64,000 nucleotides of DNA from Lentibacillus amyloliquefaciens (GCF_001307805.1 NZ_CP013862.1:930001-994000); one strand, 5' to 3'; shown: positions 8,326-18,123, numbered from the stretch's first letter. Made by a program: numbers and translations. The notes: a model not told the origin generated them from the sequence alone.

Positions 8326-9418
8326 ACTGTTCAGCCCCCTGTTCACTGCGTTGTTTCATTTCCAGCTGAAAATCTTGTATATGTTTGAGCAATTTTTCGT
8401 CACTTATTTCCATAAGCGCCGGTTGGCCAATTGCCTGTAAGAGCACTAACTGAATTTTACTGTTCAGCGTTTTCTTATCACTTTTCATTTTTGAAAGGAT
8501 CGTCTCTGGGTCCAATTCCGGCAGCTGCAAAGGATAATCATTGTTTTTAAGCCATGTGAAAACCTCTTCAAAAGGGAGATTAGTCGAATAGGCATGTTCA
8601 CTTACCCGAAGTGAAAACAGCAATCCGATGGCAACAAGTTCTCCATGCGTCCAGGAGCCATACCCGAATATCGACTCCAGAGCATGTCCCAACGTATGTC
8701 CGAGGTTCAGATGCTTTCTGAGACCTGCTTCGTGTTCATCAACTTCCACAATGCCGGCTTTAATCTCAATACCTTTGGTTAAATGATTGATAAGCTTCTG
8801 ACTGTATAACGAGGTAAGGTCAGTTTTCATTAATGCATCATACAAGTCTTTATCTGCGAGAAGTGCTTCTTTCAGCAATTCTGCATACCCTGACCTTACT
8901 TCTTTTGCATTCAGCGTATACAATGTTTCGACATCATAAATAACCGCAGCCGGCGCATAAAAATTGCCGATCATGTTTTTTGCGTGTGCATGGTTTATCG
9001 CGACTTTTCCACCTACACTGCTGTCATGAGCAAGGATTGTTGTCGGCATCTGGATAAAATCGATACCGCGCATGTAGGTTGCGGCTGCAAAACCCGTCAC
9101 ATCACCTACGACACCGCCCCCGAGAGCAATGATGAGTGATTGCCTGTCAAGACCGCATTCAATCGCTTTTGTTTGGATCTCGTAAAACGTATCAATATTT
9201 TTCGCTTTTTCCCCGGACGGAATCGCATGAGAAAACACATTTTTATTTGACAGGCTGGCCATAACGTCCGATAAATAATAATCAGACACTGACGCATCAG
9301 TGACGATTAAAATCGATGAATAATCTTTAGGCAAATAATCTTCTGTATGATGCCGAAGATTTTCTCCGATAGACACGGGATACGTATGTGTTGCGGCTTT
9401 TACCTGCGTTTTATTCAC
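8315..9418 (-). CDS. aroB: 3-dehydroquinate synthase
   Basis: Converts DAHP to 3-dehydroquinate, second step of the shikimate pathway, using NAD and a divalent metal. It has the nucleotide-binding GGGVVGDVTGFAA and metal-ligand regions (ELLKEA and LNLGHTLGHALE). The start is set at GTG 9418, which shares one base with the aroC stop (TAGTG) and has AGGTG six bases upstream inside the end of aroC; a GTG at 9427 is possible but lacks a site. The length of 367 residues is normal. Overlaps on both sides imply translational coupling. Confidence 0.94.
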   Translation of the reverse strand: MNKTQVKAATHTYPVSIGENLRHHTEDYLPKDYSSILIVTDASVSDYYLSDVMASLSNKNVFSHAIPSGEKAKNIDTFYEIQTKAIECGLDRQSLIIALGGGVVGDVTGFAAATYMRGIDFIQMPTTILAHDSSVGGKVAINHAHAKNMIGNFYAPAAVIYDVETLYTLNAKEVRSGYAELLKEALLADKDLYDALMKTDLTSLYSQKLINHLTKGIEIKAGIVEVDEHEAGLRKHLNLGHTLGHALESIFGYGSWTHGELVAIGLLFSLRVSEHAYSTNLPFEEVFTWLKNNDYPLQLPELDPETILSKMKSDKKTLNSKIQLVLLQAIGQPALMEISDEKLLKHIQDFQLEMKQRSEQGAEQYEK

Positions 9419-10590
9419 TAGAAACACCTGATTTCTTCACGATAATCATCGATTGCCTGCTTCAGTTTTGGAAATTGATCACTTGGAAACTGCTCAGTAA
9501 TCGCTTTTGCCACTTCAAACGCAACCACGTGCTCCATGACTACCGACGCTGCAGGTACCGCACAGGAATCAGAACGTTCAATACTTGCGTTAAATGGTTC
9601 CTTAGACTCGATATCCACACTTTGAAGAGGTTTGTAAAGTGTAGGGATTGGTTTCATTACACCTTTGACGACAATTGGCATCCCAGTTGTCATACCGCCT
9701 TCAAAGCCTCCGAGCCTATTTGTTTTGCGGTAGTAGCCGTCTTGTTCATCCCAGGCTATTTCATCATGCACTTTACTGCCATTTTTGCGTGCCGCTTCAA
9801 ATCCAAGTCCGAATTCGACACCTTTAAAAGCATTAATGCTGACAACGCTTCCTGCTATTCGGCTGTCAAGCTTGCGATCATATTGGACATAGGATCCCAT
9901 TCCGGCTGGGAGACCTTCCACATAAACCTCTGCAACGCCGCCAATTGAATCGCCCTCTTTTTTCGCATGGTCAATTGCATCCATCATATCCTGTTCGACA
10001 GCTTTATCCAATGTTCGAACTGCAGATTCTTCGGATATCTCCTGACGTTCCTTCATCGTAAGTGTTGGCTGATCTTCTGCAACAATTCCGCCGATTTCTT
10101 TTACATAGCCTGCCACTTCAATATCAAGCTGTCTTAGAAGTGTCTTAGCAACAGCACCGGCAGCCACGCGGGCAGCCGTCTCTCTTGCTGAAGATCGTTC
10201 CAGCACATTGCGCATATCACGATGTCCATATTTAAGGGCTCCATTAAGATCAGCATGACCCGGTCTTGGTCTTGAAACCTTCCGTCTTAATTTTCTTTCA
10301 GCACCTTCTTCAATTGGGGCCTCGCCCATTATATCCACCCAGTGTTTAAAATCATCATTATGTATAACAAGTGAAATAGGTGAGCCCAGTGTATATCCAT
10401 GCCGTACACCACTTGCAATCTCAGCTGCATCTTTTTCTATTTGCATCCGTTTGCCCCGTCCATGACCTTTCTGTCGGCGGCGCAAGGACTGATTAATATC
10501 CTCCTGAAGCAATGGCATATTTGAAGGGACACCTTCAAGAATTGTTGTCAATTGCTTGCCGTGTGATTCACCTGCTGTTAAATAACGCAT
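9418..10590 (-). CDS. aroC: Chorismate synthase
   Basis: FMN-dependent elimination of phosphate from EPSP to give chorismate (called aroF in Bacillus subtilis). At 390 residues it is standard length, with signatures GESHG (near the N-terminus), [14 protein letters not shown] and [16 protein letters not shown]. It is the first gene of the operon, with AGGAGG seven to eight bases before the ATG and a SigA-like promoter upstream. Bacillus subtilis has cheR between this gene and ndk; it is not present here. Confidence 0.96.
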   Translation of the reverse strand: MRYLTAGESHGKQLTTILEGVPSNMPLLQEDINQSLRRRQKGHGRGKRMQIEKDAAEIASGVRHGYTLGSPISLVIHNDDFKHWVDIMGEAPIEEGAERKLRRKVSRPRPGHADLNGALKYGHRDMRNVLERSSARETAARVAAGAVAKTLLRQLDIEVAGYVKEIGGIVAEDQPTLTMKERQEISEESAVRTLDKAVEQDMMDAIDHAKKEGDSIGGVAEVYVEGLPAGMGSYVQYDRKLDSRIAGSVVSINAFKGVEFGLGFEAARKNGSKVHDEIAWDEQDGYYRKTNRLGGFEGGMTTGMPIVVKGVMKPIPTLYKPLQSVDIESKEPFNASIERSDSCAVPAASVVMEHVVAFEVAKAITEQFPSDQFPKLKQAIDDYREEIRCF

Positions 10591-10681
10591 GCGTTATATC
10601 CTCCTTCTTATTAGCTGAATCTTGCAGTTAGCATCGCATCACTGCAATTACTCTGAATAATTTTGTATAACTATATCATAA

Positions 10682-10710
10682 ATTATAGACTTTTTGTTAA
10701 AATTCGTGAA
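10682..10710 (-). promoter_or_regulatory. Candidate SigA promoter of the aro operon
   Basis: On the minus strand TTCACG (-35, four of six matches), a 17-base spacer and a perfect TATAAT (-10) lie about 95 bases upstream of aroC, after the ndk terminator. No TRAP-type GAG/UAG repeat series or T-box was seen in the leader. Confidence 0.55.
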
Positions 10711-10754
10711 AACTCTGGATAAATGCAGAACGTTTTTAGAACGTTAGCCTATTG

Positions 10755-10782
10755 AAAAAACCTCCGTTGTTACGGAGGTTTT
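10755..10782 (-). terminator. Terminator after ndk
   Basis: AAAACCTCCG and CGGAGGTTTT form a stem with a six-base loop, followed by T-rich sequence on the minus strand, directly after the ndk stop. Confidence 0.85.
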
Positions 10783-10786
10783 GTTA

Positions 10787-11233
10787 TTAGTAAATCCAAT
10801 CGCTATCTTGTTTTGAATAAGTTATTATGTCATTATCGCCGAAAAACAAATTGATTTCTTTTTCGGCGCTTTCAGGTGAGTCAGATCCATGAATGATGTT
10901 TTTACCTACTGTCACCCCATAGTCACCACGGATTGTTCCCGGTGCTGCTTCAAGCGGATTTGTTTTTCCCATCATGCTGCGAGCTGTTGCAATAACATTA
11001 TCACCTTCCCAGACCATTGCCAATACAGGACCGGATGTGATGAATTGAACAAGTTCACCAAAGAATGGCTTATCTTCATGCTCACCATAATGCGTTTTGG
11101 CCAGTTCATCTGATATTTGCATCAATTTAGCACCAGCAAGCTTGAATCCTTTACGTTCAAACCGGTTTACAATTTCACCTGTTAAATTGCGCTGAACACC
11201 ATCTGGTTTAACCATTAAAAATGTCTGTTCCAT
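10787..11233 (-). CDS. ndk: Nucleoside diphosphate kinase
   Basis: Transfers the gamma-phosphate between nucleoside triphosphates and diphosphates through a phospho-histidine. Catalytic His is in [13 protein letters not shown]; the ligand motif FLMVKPDG is near the N-terminus. ATG 11233 gives 148 residues, the family length, with AGAGGTG seven bases upstream. It is flanked by its own terminator and follows hepT by about 80 bases, so it may be partly independent. The position after hepT matches Bacillus subtilis. Confidence 0.95.
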   Translation of the reverse strand: MEQTFLMVKPDGVQRNLTGEIVNRFERKGFKLAGAKLMQISDELAKTHYGEHEDKPFFGELVQFITSGPVLAMVWEGDNVIATARSMMGKTNPLEAAPGTIRGDYGVTVGKNIIHGSDSPESAEKEINLFFGDNDIITYSKQDSDWIY

Positions 11234-11312
11234 ATCAAGCACCTCTTCTGTATGTATTTAGTTATAAACACCATTAAGATTCTAACAAATTTTCAAGCCT
11301 ATAACAAACAAT

Positions 11313-12284
11313 CTATGAACGCCGCTTACCTATATATTTGGCAATGCTCTGAAGTGTCCTTTTTGCTTTAAGATCCGGTAAGTCATCAAGTTCTTTTAAT
11401 GCTTTGTGCAAATATTGGTCACTAAGCTGATATGACAGCCGAATCGCATCTGTATCTTTCAGCTCGCTTAGCAATGGCTGTATGTCATTTGTTGTAACCT
11501 GCTGTGGTTCGGAAAAGGTATCCTTTAACAGTTTATAAAATGCTTCATTTTCCATTGCATATAATACCGGTAAGGTCACATTACCCTGCAAGAGATCATT
11601 TCCTGCGGGTTTGCCGAGCTCAGCTTCAGATGATGTGAAATCGAGAATATCATCGATAATCTGATAAGACATGCCAATATAATAACCATACCGGAACAGC
11701 TTTTCACTAATCCATGCCGGAGCACCTGATGCTATGGCTCCAAGTTTGCAGCTTGTCGCAATCAAAAGAGCGGTTTTTCGTTTGATTCGGCGCAAATAAT
11801 GACGAAGATTTTGCTCCCAGTTGTATTTGTCCCTGATTTGTTCAATTTCACCTGTTGACAGTTGAACCATTGTTTTGGAAAGAACTCGATGTGCTATCGG
11901 CTCCGGCATAGTTGTAATATTTTCCAGCGCCCTGGCCAGAATAAAATCACCTGTGTACATTGCAACGCGATTACCGTATAAATGCTTGATTGTCGGTTTG
12001 CCGCGGCGTAATTTTGCATCGTCTATCACATCATCATGCACCAGAGAGGCCATATGTATTAATTCAAGTGATACAGCAGCCGTTTTAATCCGGTCTATAT
12101 TAAAATCCCCAAATTGACCACTTAACAAAACAAAAACAGGGCGGATCCGTTTCCCCCCTGCCTGCAGCAATTTAGTGGAAGATTCGCGCAAAACACCATG
12201 ATTGGCTTGAATGGCATCCGTTAACGCATGTTCAATTAAATCAAGTTCTTTTTTTAAATCGCCGTATGTTTTCGTTAATTTCAT
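11313..12284 (-). CDS. hepT: Heptaprenyl diphosphate synthase component II
   Basis: Catalytic subunit of the two-component trans-prenyltransferase that makes the C35 side chain of menaquinone-7. It has both aspartate-rich motifs: DDVIDDAKLRRG and DDILDF. The start ATG 12284 has AAAGGTG upstream; the longer frame begins at a GTG inside the ribosome site. At 323 residues it is standard. It lies about 20 bases after menG; hepS-menG-hepT is the usual order in Bacillus. Confidence 0.94.
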   Translation of the reverse strand: MKLTKTYGDLKKELDLIEHALTDAIQANHGVLRESSTKLLQAGGKRIRPVFVLLSGQFGDFNIDRIKTAAVSLELIHMASLVHDDVIDDAKLRRGKPTIKHLYGNRVAMYTGDFILARALENITTMPEPIAHRVLSKTMVQLSTGEIEQIRDKYNWEQNLRHYLRRIKRKTALLIATSCKLGAIASGAPAWISEKLFRYGYYIGMSYQIIDDILDFTSSEAELGKPAGNDLLQGNVTLPVLYAMENEAFYKLLKDTFSEPQQVTTNDIQPLLSELKDTDAIRLSYQLSDQYLHKALKELDDLPDLKAKRTLQSIAKYIGKRRS

Positions 12285-12302
12285 GCATGTCACCTTTTAT
12301 AG

Positions 12303-13010
12303 TCATTCTTTTGTACCCATGTGCATTGCGGCAACACCACCAGTATACTGCTTGATGCTAACATGTGAAAACCCTGCAGATTGAAACATTTGTTTTAATG
12401 TTTGTTTGTCCGGAAAATTTTTAGCTGATTCATGCAGCCAGGCATATTCTTTATAACTTTTAGCAACCATTTTTCCCAAAAGAGGCATAATAAACCGGAA
12501 ATACAAATAATAACCTTGACGATACCCAATCATGGTTGGCTGAGATGTCTCAAGACATACAACCTTGCCACCGGGTTTTACAACACGATACATCTCTTTC
12601 AGCACTGTCATGTAGTCAGGTACGTTACGCAAACCGAATCCAATTGTAACATAATCGAATGAATCGTTGCTGAACGGGAGTTCCATAGCATTCCCCTGAA
12701 TAAACGAGAGCTGGCCGTATTCCAGTGATTTATTTTTTTCCTCAGCTACCGACAGCATATTATAACTAAAATCAAGACCAATTACTTTACCGGTTTTACC
12801 CACTGCTTCAGCAAGCGAGAATGACCAGTCCCCGGTTCCGCAGCAAACATCAAGTGCTGTAGTGCCCTCTTCAACTTTCATACGCTTCATAACATTCTTG
12901 CGCCAAGCTTTATGGCGTTTAAAGGAAATAATTGAATTCATGGAGTCGTACTGCCCGGATATTTTTTCAAAAACGCGATGAACGCGTTCTTCTTTTGTTG
13001 GCTCTTGCAT
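12303..13010 (-). CDS. menG: Demethylmenaquinone methyltransferase
   Basis: SAM-dependent C-methylation, the last step of menaquinone synthesis (UbiE/MenG family; menH in older Bacillus names). The SAM-binding motif is [10 protein letters not shown], with UbiE signatures [13 protein letters not shown] (26-38) and FGLRNVPD. At 235 residues it is complete. It lies between the two heptaprenyl diphosphate synthase subunits, three bases after hepS, so quinone ring and side-chain steps are co-expressed. Confidence 0.94.
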   Translation of the reverse strand: MQEPTKEERVHRVFEKISGQYDSMNSIISFKRHKAWRKNVMKRMKVEEGTTALDVCCGTGDWSFSLAEAVGKTGKVIGLDFSYNMLSVAEEKNKSLEYGQLSFIQGNAMELPFSNDSFDYVTIGFGLRNVPDYMTVLKEMYRVVKPGGKVVCLETSQPTMIGYRQGYYLYFRFIMPLLGKMVAKSYKEYAWLHESAKNFPDKQTLKQMFQSAGFSHVSIKQYTGGVAAMHMGTKE

Positions 13011-13013
13011 ATA

Positions 13014-13835
13014 TTACCCTTCTTCCGCTATTGAACTGTTGATTGATGAAGTTGTGTCTAACGTTTCTTTTAAATAAGACGCTGTTGCCGAAAGATTCGC
13101 CGGAAACTTTGTCAGATGCTTTTCAATCAATGTGCTTTCCTGACGGATGAAGGAGTCGAACGTATTTAGAATACTATGATAGTCATTTAAAGGAATTTTA
13201 TCAAACCAGGGACCAAAGGCTTTTTCAATCCCGGATTGTGCCGGATGGTTTTTAGCGGACGTTAATTTTCTGATCATTAACCAATTTGCAGCAATATTGC
13301 CAATGAACGTTTCACCGGTGAATGTTGCCATACGGGTGATCAAAAGTGAATTCATTTTTTTGTATATAGAGATGAACGCATCCATCGAATTAAAATTTAT
13401 ATAATATAATTGCATTTTATATTCGTTGATATCCGTAATCGCAGTTGCCAGAACCTGTGTGGTTTCAACTTCGTCTACTTCTGACAGAAGCCTATAATAT
13501 AATCCGCTGTAGTAATCACCGGCGAGAACTGATAACTGTTTTGATTTTTCCTCATAATTTGACTGGAGCGCATTGGAATCCGGCACAAGGTCATGTGTGT
13601 CAAGTGCTGTTTGGATAAGCATTGCTGTAACAATGTAGCTTTCTTTTTTTTCTTCAGACAAAGCCGTATTATTTAAGATTGAGGTCAATATATATAATTT
13701 ATCCTCATCTAACTGGGGGATTTGTACAAATTGCTCGATATAAGTATGGTGCATTTTTCGTTGTATTAATGCTTTCAGACGACTTATTTCCATACTGGAT
13801 GTCTGCAAAACAACCACCTGTACCCTTTCATCCAT
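13014..13835 (-). CDS. hepS: Heptaprenyl diphosphate synthase component I
   Basis: Non-catalytic partner of HepT that sets the product chain length. Family match rests on PQLDEDKLYILTSI, YIVTAMLIQTALDTHD and QLSVLAGDYYSGLYYRLLSE. The start is uncertain: the frame opens at 13835, but GTG 13817 (AAAGGG upstream) and TTG 13808 (AGGTGG upstream) have better ribosome sites and give lengths nearer the Bacillus protein. It is the first gene of hepS-menG-hepT. Confidence 0.88.
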   Translation of the reverse strand: MDERVQVVVLQTSSMEISRLKALIQRKMHHTYIEQFVQIPQLDEDKLYILTSILNNTALSEEKKESYIVTAMLIQTALDTHDLVPDSNALQSNYEEKSKQLSVLAGDYYSGLYYRLLSEVDEVETTQVLATAITDINEYKMQLYYINFNSMDAFISIYKKMNSLLITRMATFTGETFIGNIAANWLMIRKLTSAKNHPAQSGIEKAFGPWFDKIPLNDYHSILNTFDSFIRQESTLIEKHLTKFPANLSATASYLKETLDTTSSINSSIAEEG

Positions 13836-13927
13836 TCCAAACTCATATTGTCATTATAGCATATTCTGTGTGTGTTCCCTAATTAAAAATAAGCCGAATG
13901 GCTGAAAATAAGCATCGAAATGATTGA

Positions 13928-14134
13928 TTAGTCATTGCTGATTTCGCCATGACTGGTCTGAATAACTGCCTTGCCTCTTACCTTGACAGCAGAGGTGTGC
14001 TCAGTGAACTGTGCAATCATGACCTCATTTTCATCCAATTTCTCTGAATGATGGAATCGTGTATCTGCTCCCCTTGTCAGCCCAATCACGTTCACACCAT
14101 CTTCCAATGCCTTTATAACAAAAAATTCTTCCAT
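13928..14134 (-). CDS. mtrB: trp RNA-binding attenuation protein TRAP
   Basis: The 68-residue subunit forms the 11-mer ring that binds tryptophan and (G/U)AG repeats in trp leader RNA. It is nearly identical to Bacillus TRAP through [32 protein letters not shown] and [14 protein letters not shown], including the RNA-contacting Lys/Arg of the last block. ATG 14134 has GGGAG eight bases upstream. The usual partner mtrA (folE, GTP cyclohydrolase I) is not upstream; HU follows instead. No trp operon lies in the window, so the targets must be elsewhere. Confidence 0.93.
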   Translation of the reverse strand: MEEFFVIKALEDGVNVIGLTRGADTRFHHSEKLDENEVMIAQFTEHTSAVKVRGKAVIQTSHGEISND

Positions 14135-14202
14135 AGCAATCACTCCCGCATATTCTAATAAGTGATGTTTACGGTATACTGAGTTAGAACGTGTTCAAAC
14201 TG

Positions 14203-14235
14203 AAAAAAAAGAGCACGCAATATAACGTGCTCTTT
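14203..14235 (-). terminator. Terminator after hbs
   Basis: AAAGAGCACG and CGTGCTCTTT form a ten-pair stem with an eight-base loop, followed by T on the minus strand. It separates hbs from mtrB. Confidence 0.9.
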
Positions 14236-14258
14236 GTCCGGCCCTATGTAAGAAAAGC

Positions 14259-14531
14259 TTATTTAACGCTTTCTTTAAGGGCTTTTCCTGGTTTGAATGC
14301 AGGAACTTTACTTGCAGGGATCTTAATTTCTTCCCCTGTTTGCGGATTGCGTCCTTTGCGTTCTGAACGCTCGCGTACTTCAAAGTTCCCGAATCCGATT
14401 AACTGTACTTTTTCACCTTTTTTAAGTGAATCCATGACAGATTCAAACACAGCATCTACAGCTTTTGTAGCATCTTTCTTGGATAGTTCACTTTTTTCGG
14501 AAACAGCGTTAACCAAGTCTGTTTTATTCAT
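14259..14531 (-). CDS. hbs: DNA-binding protein HU
   Basis: Histone-like nucleoid protein of 90 residues that binds DNA as a dimer and bends it. Start [20 protein letters not shown] at 14531 has AGGAGGTG upstream; the longer frame is not coding. The DNA-binding arm [20 protein letters not shown] and the C-terminal [12 protein letters not shown] are typical. It is monocistronic, closed by a strong terminator, in the same position as in Bacillus subtilis between spoIVA and mtr. Confidence 0.95.
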   Translation of the reverse strand: MNKTDLVNAVSEKSELSKKDATKAVDAVFESVMDSLKKGEKVQLIGFGNFEVRERSERKGRNPQTGEEIKIPASKVPAFKPGKALKESVK

Positions 14532-14850
14532 GACATTCACCTCCTCCCAAGAAGTCAAATTGACACTAGAACAAATTGTAATTATATCACCATTTGTTCC
14601 CAAATTGCCTTTTTTTATACCTTAATGTCATCCAATCATTGATGACAAGGCTTATATTAACCGAGATTGCTACAAAATTCAACAATAAATGCCTAATTCA
14701 TCGGTTTTTATTTCATTTTTTGGTTATTATTACTCATTTTTTGGAAATAGTTACCAAATTGGCCCGGCCTGTCATAAAGCCTTTTGTTATGATATACGAC
14801 ATTAAGAAGCAATATCCTGCCTGGAAAGAATAAAAAATGAAAATTGCCCA

Positions 14851-14880
14851 AAAAAAATAGCAACTATGTATAGCTGCTAT
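14851..14880 (-). terminator. Terminator after spoIVA
   Basis: ATAGCAGC pairs with GTTGCTAT (one G-T pair) and is followed by eight T on the minus strand, at the spoIVA stop. Confidence 0.75.
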
Positions 14881-16355
14881 AAAATAATGGCTATAAGTCC
14901 TCCGGAACCTTCGTTGATGATCCGTTCCAGAGTATCTTTCAGTTTATATCGTGCGTTTTCCGGCATGAGCGAAATTTTTGCCTGAATGCCTTCCCTGACA
15001 ATGGAACTTAGTGACCTGCCGAAAATATCCGATTCCCAAATCGATAAAGGATCTTCCTCAAAATCCTGCATCAAATATCTCACCAATTCCTCACTCTGCT
15101 TCTCTGTTCCAATGATAGGTGCAAACTCTGATTCAACTTCTACTTTTACCATATGGATTGATGGAGCGATCGCTTTCAGTCTGACACCAAACCTGGACCC
15201 CTGACGAATAATTTCCGGTTCATCCAGCTCCAAGTCTTCCAAGGTTGGTGCTGCAATGCCATAGCCTGTTTGCTTTACCATCTGAAGTGCCCCTGCTACT
15301 TGATCATATTCCCGTTTGGCATGGGTGAAGTCCTGCATAAGTTCAAGTAAATGATCTTTTCCGCGTATTTCTTCACCTACAATTTCTTTCAATACTTCAT
15401 CATATAAATGTTCCGGAGCATGCAGGTCAATTTCTGCCACACCGTCTCCCATCTCCATCCCTGCAAGATTTGCCCTGTCAATATAATCATAGTCAGCAAA
15501 ATTGCCTATAATGTAATCGACATCCCGCAGCCGTTTGATGTTTTTAACGGTTGATTGAATCGCTTCTTGATAATTTCTTTGCAGCCAGTGGTTATCATTA
15601 AGAACCATCACCCAGCTAGGCAGGTTGACATTCACTTCCAATACCGGGAATTCATATAGTGCTTCCCGCATCACATTATACACATCATGTTCGGTCATCG
15701 TTTCCACATTCATTGCTAAGACCGGAATATCATATTTTTCTGTGAGGTCCTGGCGTAACATCTCTGCTTCCGGACTTGTTGGTCTTGCAGAGTTCACGAC
15801 CATTATAAAAGGCTTTCCTACTTCTTTCATTTCTTCCACGATTTGTTCTTCCGGCTCCTCGTAGTCGTTACGTGTTATTTCACCAAAAGTGCCGTCAGTT
15901 GTAACGACTACACCGATTGTCGAATGTTCCTGGATGACTTTGCGTGTTCCGATTTCCGCAGCATCATGGAAAGGTATTGGATCCTCATACCACGGAGTGT
16001 TAATCATCCTCGGACCGTTCTCATCTTCAAATCCTCTTGCTCCTTCAACAGCATAACCGACACAGTCTACCAGTCGTACATTTACATCCAGACCTTCATC
16101 AACGTGAACTGATACTGCCTGATTTGGTATAAACTTTGGCTCCGTGGTCATGATTGTTTTTCCGGCAGCACTTTGTGGTAATTCATCATGCGCTCTGCCG
16201 TGCTCGCTTTCATCGGCAATATTCGGCAGAACACCCAGCTCCATGAAATGTTTAATAAACGTTGATTTTCCAGTCCGGACAGCGCCCACAATTCCAAGAT
16301 AAATATCTCCATTCGTCCGTTTCGAAATATCTTTGAAAATATCAACTCTCTCCAA
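14877..16355 (-). CDS. spoIVA: Stage IV sporulation protein A (spore coat ATPase)
   Basis: Morphogenetic ATPase that polymerises on the forespore surface as the coat basement layer, made in the mother cell. The Walker A motif is GAVRTGKST, switch-like regions are TTEPKF and VDCVGY, and the very conserved C-terminus ends IINEGSGGLIAIIL. The real start is TTG 16355 (MERVDIFKDISKRTNGD) with GGGAGGGG six bases upstream, giving 492 residues as in Bacillus subtilis; the nine upstream codons of the frame overlap that site. A SigE-like promoter lies about 65 bases upstream. Confidence 0.96.
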   Translation of the reverse strand: MERVDIFKDISKRTNGDIYLGIVGAVRTGKSTFIKHFMELGVLPNIADESEHGRAHDELPQSAAGKTIMTTEPKFIPNQAVSVHVDEGLDVNVRLVDCVGYAVEGARGFEDENGPRMINTPWYEDPIPFHDAAEIGTRKVIQEHSTIGVVVTTDGTFGEITRNDYEEPEEQIVEEMKEVGKPFIMVVNSARPTSPEAEMLRQDLTEKYDIPVLAMNVETMTEHDVYNVMREALYEFPVLEVNVNLPSWVMVLNDNHWLQRNYQEAIQSTVKNIKRLRDVDYIIGNFADYDYIDRANLAGMEMGDGVAEIDLHAPEHLYDEVLKEIVGEEIRGKDHLLELMQDFTHAKREYDQVAGALQMVKQTGYGIAAPTLEDLELDEPEIIRQGSRFGVRLKAIAPSIHMVKVEVESEFAPIIGTEKQSEELVRYLMQDFEEDPLSIWESDIFGRSLSSIVREGIQAKISLMPENARYKLKDTLERIINEGSGGLIAIIL

Positions 16356-16417
16356 GCGATCCCCTCCCGATCTCCTTTTCAAAAATCATTAAAAGTCTGC
16401 GAATAATTGACATTACA

Positions 16418-16448
16418 AGTCTATGATGTTGTCCTATCAAAATATGAC
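16418..16448 (-). promoter_or_regulatory. Candidate SigE promoter of spoIVA
   Basis: The minus strand reads GTCATATT (-35), a 15-base spacer and CATAGACT (-10), close to the mother-cell SigE consensus. Mother-cell expression fits SpoIVA. The same layout is found upstream of dacB. Confidence 0.65.
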
Positions 16449-16615
16449 TTAGAAAGGTCTAAAAGAAATAAAAAATCCGTTATTTTTACATAAATTTTCT
16501 AATCACTTTTTATCCGCGGCATATAATTTTGCCATCCGAATAACAATCACTTTTTTTATGAACGAAATAAATCCCTTGCAACACAATATATGTCACAAGG
16601 GATTCATTATGCTTA

Positions 16616-17344
16616 TTAATTTTTCGCTGTATCGAAAACAGGCTCGCCGCCCCGTATGGTATATGGCAAGGAATAAACCGGTACAAATGGTGTGTTCTCC
16701 GCTAATACGTAACGAATGTCGTCACCTTCTTGCATATCATGATCATAATCTTCAAGCGCCCGGGTTAGATCTATTCTATAGTCAACATACAAGTTGCCTT
16801 CTGTATCCATCACAATTGGCAGGTTTTCTTTAGAGTATGGACTGGTGACATATGGCTTTGATTCCAGTCCCAGTGTTTCATGGTCGATCTCATAGACCCC
16901 TTCAGCAATTTCCTCACCAAAAGGCGGATAGAGATGTTCGTTTCTATAAATATTAAGTTTGACCGCTACTTCCCTGATGGCATCAGAAATGCGCAGGTCA
17001 ATCAGTTTGACCTGAGGATTCTCTTCAGGGTAAATAATGGCATATTGATATAAGCCGCCATTTTGATAAGCTGTTCCGGGAATTTCTGAAAGGATGTTTT
17101 CTTCTTTCAACAGCTGAAAATCAACTAAATATTTTCTGAATATTGGTGTGTCATTTGATTTGGTTCGTATCGGAAGCAATCCTTGCGTTTTTTCCTGATA
17201 TTGATCGACTGCGTTTTGGACTTCTTCCAGCTGACTTTCATTTGGTTCCTGGTTTTTTGATAATTCGTCTTCCGGATAGAAACACCCGCTTAGCAGAAAT
17301 ACCATCAGCAATAAACAAAGAAGCCGGAGATATGTTTTATTCAA
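16616..17344 (-). CDS. yphF: YphF lipoprotein (uncharacterised)
   Basis: A 242-residue predicted lipoprotein with a hydrophobic N-terminus and the lipobox LLSGC. It matches Bacillus YphF in gene position and motifs (YPEDEL, GLLPIRTK, PYVTSPYS, FVPVYSLPYT). The start is TTG 17344 with AGGAGG nine bases upstream, which puts the signal peptide at the very N-terminus; the upstream part of the open frame is not likely translated. It lies 13 bases after yphE. Function is unknown; the neighbourhood of spoIVA and spoVIF suggests, without proof, a sporulation-related role. Confidence 0.85.
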   Translation of the reverse strand: MNKTYLRLLCLLLMVFLLSGCFYPEDELSKNQEPNESQLEEVQNAVDQYQEKTQGLLPIRTKSNDTPIFRKYLVDFQLLKEENILSEIPGTAYQNGGLYQYAIIYPEENPQVKLIDLRISDAIREVAVKLNIYRNEHLYPPFGEEIAEGVYEIDHETLGLESKPYVTSPYSKENLPIVMDTEGNLYVDYRIDLTRALEDYDHDMQEGDDIRYVLAENTPFVPVYSLPYTIRGGEPVFDTAKN

Positions 17345-17357
17345 GATCCTGTGCCTC

Positions 17358-17555
17358 CTATGCGGTTGGACCGCTGAAAACGATATAAAGTATGATAAGT
17401 GCACCAGCTATTAAAGATATGTACGCAAGCACGGTTACAATTCCCGATAAAAATCCTTTTAATTTGTATCTGCTGAGCAAAATAAGCCCCATCGCTAATA
17501 GCAAAAGCCCCATGCCAGCAAATGAAATCCACATATTCAGCATGCTTTGAGACAT
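17358..17555 (-). CDS. yphE: YphE (DUF2768) small membrane protein
   Basis: A 65-residue protein with two hydrophobic helices: WISFAGMGLLLLAMGLILL and a second in FLSGIVTVLAYISLIAGALI. ATG 17555 (MSQSMLNMW) has AGGAGTGG upstream; the longer frame has no site. The ending FSGPT is conserved in the family. It sits between spoVIF and yphF, as in related genomes. Function is unknown. Confidence 0.82.
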   Translation of the reverse strand: MSQSMLNMWISFAGMGLLLLAMGLILLSRYKLKGFLSGIVTVLAYISLIAGALIILYIVFSGPTA

Positions 17556-17664
17556 TTCATCCACTCCTATTTCGAACATACACAACGCATTATAACATAT
17601 CGGATAACGCTCGGACACGTTAAAAACATTTCGCTGCAAACAAAAGCAGCATTCCTTTTTACCA

Positions 17665-17702
17665 TAAAAAACCCGGAATGAAGGGGGCTGGCTTCATTCC
17701 GG
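17665..17702 (-). terminator. Terminator after spoVIF
   Basis: CCGGAATGAAG and CTTCATTCCGG form an eleven-pair stem with an eight-base loop, followed by GTTTTTT on the minus strand. It closes der-gpsA-spoVIF before yphE. Confidence 0.9.
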
Positions 17703-17803
17703 CATGACTAAATAATACCCGCCGCAACTCCATCCATGAATGCTTGTGCGATTTATATTATGCGAGCATACGCATCAATGTATCCTCACTTGCCCAGTTA
17801 TCG

Positions 17804-18064
17804 CTATTTTTTAAACATTTTATTTAATGTCTGCATATCCATTGGCATGTTATTTTTTGTAATCGCCTCTACAATTTTATCTTCTTTAGCTTTGGAAATA
17901 GGTTTGTCAGCCAACTTGGACAATCGTTTCACAAGGTCTCTCACTGTTTTTTCATCCGAGAAATTGGCTTGTTTGACTGAGTCGGCCACTTTTTGAATGT
18001 CATTTGGGCTTATACTTGAATTCTTTTGTACTTTATCAAAAAGATTGTCTTCAAAATTACTCAC
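17804..18064 (-). CDS. Stage VI sporulation protein F (SpoVIF/YjcC family)
   Basis: An 86-residue soluble helical protein. Similarity to the SpoVIF family rests on KVADSVKQANFSDEKTVRDL, the following RLSKLADKP and the C-terminal MQTLNKMFKK. The start is GTG 18064 with GGAGG seven bases upstream; the preceding codons of the frame contain that site. In Bacillus subtilis SpoVIF is a late mother-cell protein that supports coat assembly with GerE. It lies between gpsA and a terminator, in a cluster of sporulation genes. Confidence 0.75.
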   Translation of the reverse strand: MSNFEDNLFDKVQKNSSISPNDIQKVADSVKQANFSDEKTVRDLVKRLSKLADKPISKAKEDKIVEAITKNNMPMDMQTLNKMFKK

Positions 18065-18123
18065 ATGCTCGCCTCCTTGCATAGTCATTTCAATATATCC
18101 TATGCAAAAATGGCGAATTAGTG

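Noticed and set aside
9388..9948. 186-residue plus-strand open frame over aroC
   Set aside because: It lies opposite chorismate synthase motifs and shows no coding signal of its own.
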